NCBI GenBank assembly: GCA_026261815.1
Contig: JAMPIT010000886.1
Location: 21,868,001-21,932,000, forward strand
Direction of reading: 5' to 3'
DNA length: 64,000 nt
DNA from: Monarcha castaneiventris obscurior
Taxonomy: Eukaryota; Chordata; Aves; Passeriformes; Monarchidae
This document shows, piece after piece, positions 60,901 through 64,000 of the stretch. The number at the start of each line of letters is the position of its first letter. Within the stretch, counting starts at the first letter, position 1. Below the pieces are notes generated by a model. It had not been told where the DNA came from, did no database searches, and saw only the letters and a program-made list of their open reading frames with translations. The position numbers and the translations under genes are program-made.

Positions 60901-63900
60901 AATGTTTTTAAATCATTCATCAATATATGAGAAAAGTGGAAAATCAGTATAAGCCTCACTGTGTACAGCATAAGCCACAAGCACAGGGAAACAACGGGCA
61001 ATGAATTTAAGCACAGTGACCAATAATGTGAATGATCAAATTTTTGTATGCTGTACTTAAAATGTCTTAAGAAGTCAGCTTATCTGTACTGGACATATAT
61101 AAACTTTTTCTGCATCTTTTTTCATTTTTCACCACTCTGTGAATTTTTTCAAAGCTTTGCTTAGCCAGCATCCGGACCACAATGGGTGATTCTTTTGTGT
61201 TACTTCTGTTCTGTAGTTGTGAGTTACTTCACTCTGCATGCCTGAGTCAACCGGCCCTCACTCCTCTGAAGCATCTAAAAGCTCACAAGACATTTTCTCC
61301 TTTTGTTCTTCATTTTCATAGATTTTTGGATGGCTGCTAATGTTGTTGGACTGAGAGTCTTCTCAGATGCGCATCACTCAGAGAGTGATACATGAGCTAT
61401 CTACTCCACTGTCCTTTAGTTTCCGTATTATAAAAAATGTTCTCTTAGGTTTTATTTTTACCTTCTTTCCATTTAATTCTTTCTCGCATCTCCAAAGTAT
61501 CAAGACGTGCTGCAGAGTTAGCAAGTCATTTTCTACTTTACCTCCCACATGGCAAAGTGCCTTGCACTGGGACATGATATCTAGTCACAGACTACTTCTG
61601 CAGAAGGCACAGGATTCTTGTTGTGGGTGTCTAATGGTGGACCAGGTACTGAGGGATTGGAGGTGCTATGAGGTACCAGGGACTGAAGCTAATTGTTACA
61701 ATTGCTTTTCTGTTTGCAGACTGTTCTTAGACTGGGGGATGTCACTGAGTTGAGTAATGTGGCTTGGAATAGTGAAAACCTTGTTAGGAAGGTTATAACC
61801 AACCCAGCAAGGTGCATAGTTGGTATTGACCAGGATTGTGTTTTCTGTTCCGCATGACCAGAAAGTGATGGTAGCATGGGTGATGAACTCTGCCTTGTAA
61901 TTTTAGAACACTGTTAGAGTCCTTCTTTGACTAAATTCCATGCTTTATTCCTCCAGGCAGTCACAAAGTTGACTGTGAAATAAGTGTGTTGCAATGATAA
62001 CCTTAGACTTAACAAGAGCCCGTGTCTCCTATAAGTGGCGAAGTATTCTTTCTATTTCCCAACTTGATGGACCCATTAAGCTTTAAGTCTCTTCAGAATA
62101 GTGTAACACAGAGCAGAAACTGGCTAAACCGGGTTTACAGAACTTTTGCAAATGTTTTAAACATTTTCCCTTTCTAAGCCACACAAGTCTTGCCTTAGGC
62201 ACCATTCCTAAAATAAAATTAGGCTTCTGAAAGATTTATTGGCTGCTTTTGGAATTCAGCATAGCTGTCTTTTGCTTGTTCACATAATGAGGCAGTTGTG
62301 AAACTCTGACTCAGGGGTGAACTAAGCCCTCTTCAAAATGGGGACAAATGAGAATGTGTGGTCACACATGTAACTTCATCATAGAGCTGAGTCTCTTTAT
62401 GCAGTACAGAGTGGGCTAGAGAAGGGTTTTGTACAGCATCCCCAGCTGCCTGCTCTATCCACTCCTCCTGTATTCACTGGGAGGCCTGCTATAGTCTACA
62501 GGTACTCATGAAACAACTGATGCTATATATGGAGTAAGGAGTCACAAAAGCAAGTGGAAGCAGATCTGTGTGGTCCCTAATGATGACTGCCCTGTCCCCT
62601 GACACAGCTTGTTCTTGCCTGTAGTGACATTCTGATCTTGCTTATTTAATTGCCCCGTGTTGGCTCTGGTTCATAGTAGGGGGTGATTAGAGAACCATGT
62701 TTCCCTGCTGTGTTAAACAGTCTTGTCTTAAGTGAAGTGTACCCAGTGCCTTGCCTTTAGTGTTGTACGTGTCACACAGGAAAAGGCTACAGCAGCATTT
62801 GAAGCCGTTTCAGTTGATTGGAGCTAAAAGACTGGAACTTCCTGCTGCTACTGCCACTCCCAACTCCATGCAATTTCAATGGGCTGTTTTGCTGAAATCA
62901 GCCCCCCTCCAGGTTGTTTGCTCATCAAAACTGGTTCTGTGATATAAAGGCCATCAAATGCATTTCAAAACATGGAATCAGCTGCAAACTACATCCAGGA
63001 AAGGGTGTGTATTTGTGCACAGCCTAAGATGCTTTTTCCAAGTCTTTCAATAAACACTCTGAAAAGTGTTGTTTTTTTCCTGAGCAGTTCTTGCCAGAAG
63101 ATTGATTAGATTCAGGTGGCTTAAAGGAAGTAAAACCATTTCTACGCTGCACCTAATTCTTTCCTTTGTCTTCCTGTGCAAACACAAATAACTAATGCAA
63201 GCAAACAGTAAATTGCAGTGAGCGGTGGAAGTGCTAAATGGTAGCAACACTTAAAACATTGCTGAAATTCAAAAGAGCAGCTGTTAGACATTTAAACCTA
63301 TCATTTCTCTTCTGAACATACATCAAATTTACTTCATAGCACTGTCATAAAAATGTATGAGAATGTAAATGCTTGAGTGACCCATTAATCTTTTGAGTAG
63401 TAAACATAAAATCTTCTTAACCCCAGTGATGATATAACCATACTTTATTTTGAATGAAGGCTTTATCATAGAAGTGAAGATGTTCTGTGTCTTTCTGTGA
63501 TGTAGAAATAAGAGAAAATTAATATTAAAGTCTGATGTCTATGAAAAGTGTGCCATTATATTGATTGCAATATGAAGATATATGTAGTGAACAAAGCTAC
63601 ACTCAATTTCTGATGAGCACAGAAAATCTAATAATAAATACGCAAAGAGCATAAGCTCGTTACTCATTGATGACAGTCACCAGTCTGATGCTGTTATCAT
63701 CATTATTATTTACTAACTAACTCAATAATGAGTGTTTGTTTTTACAGAATTGTCCATAAAACCTTCCTTTTTATGTGTGTCAAATGATAAACCTCCCATC
63801 TAAGCTGTCTTTGTGGTGAAAAGACACCCTTAAATATTGAAAGTGTTGGTTTTTTGTTTCCATGCATAGGCCAGTCAGTTTGTCTCAACCAAGCAAATCT

Positions 63901-64000
63901 GCCATTTGCATCATGGTGAATTTTGCTTGAGTATGGACTAGAAAAAAACCTGGCTTCAATTTGGGAACACTGCTATTTGATTTATTCCAATCCTCCTATA
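60901..64000. other. Non-coding stretch, no gene seen
   Basis: The longest frame is 128 codons (61,367-61,753, +), with overlapping minus-strand frames and no recognisable domain. A segment at about 63,640-63,790, with ATCATCATTATTATT and paired ACTAACTAACTCAATAATGAG, has a regulatory-like texture, but nothing decisive is seen. Confidence 0.6.

Noticed and set aside
1..64000. tRNA, rRNA, CRISPR array, bacterial operons or phage genes
   Set aside because: No cloverleaf, conserved rRNA block, spaced repeat array or dense long frames were seen. The DNA is vertebrate non-coding sequence.

Overview
This window is AT-rich, gene-free vertebrate DNA, most likely from a bird. The main evidence is a CR1 LINE 3' end at 47,478-47,646 (+), a second CR1 3' tail at 129-190 (-) that carries the octamer units typical of avian CR1, a dispersed repeat at about 25,780-26,125 (-) that I recall from avian genomes, and an old CR1-type reverse-transcriptase relic at 31,140-31,400 (-). 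Ancient MIR-type SINE remnants at 17,172-17,275 (+) and 34,393-34,500 (-) fit an amniote. I see no primate- or rodent-type young SINEs and no L1. Repeat density is low, as expected for birds. I cannot name the species or the locus.

I found no protein-coding gene, exon, tRNA, rRNA, CRISPR array or bacterial-style operon. The longest open frame is 149 codons, at 10,845-11,294 (-). It and all shorter frames look like chance openings: none has recognisable domains, and several overlap on opposite strands. The window is therefore intergenic (a gene desert) or lies inside a very large intron.

Layout: 1-8.8 kb is plain non-coding DNA with a CR1 tail, a C/T homopolymer junction and a possible SINE remnant. 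8.8-26 kb is mostly plain, with several stretches that look like regulatory elements (8.8, 17.9, 21.7 and 23.1 kb), one MIR and one avian repeat. 26-37.5 kb holds the reverse-transcriptase relic and a MIR. 37.5-38.4 kb is the most structured part: purine-only tracts, including a strong G-quadruplex candidate, lie on both sides of a stretch rich in E-box/TGACAG composite sites, and an exact POU octamer follows. 42.6-43.7 kb pairs an AT-only tandem and inverted repeat with a GC-richer block that may be an old insertion. 44.7-47.1, 50.3-50.5, 52.3-52.5 and 60.2-60.9 kb hold further regulatory-looking stretches, two of them with neat short palindromes.

The likely role of the window, if it has one, is cis-regulation of a distant gene. 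That is inference from motif content only. Sequence conservation, which would decide it, cannot be measured here. I did not find a convincing undescribed biological system. The best leads are the 37.5-38.4 kb cluster and the paired palindromes at 50.4 kb.
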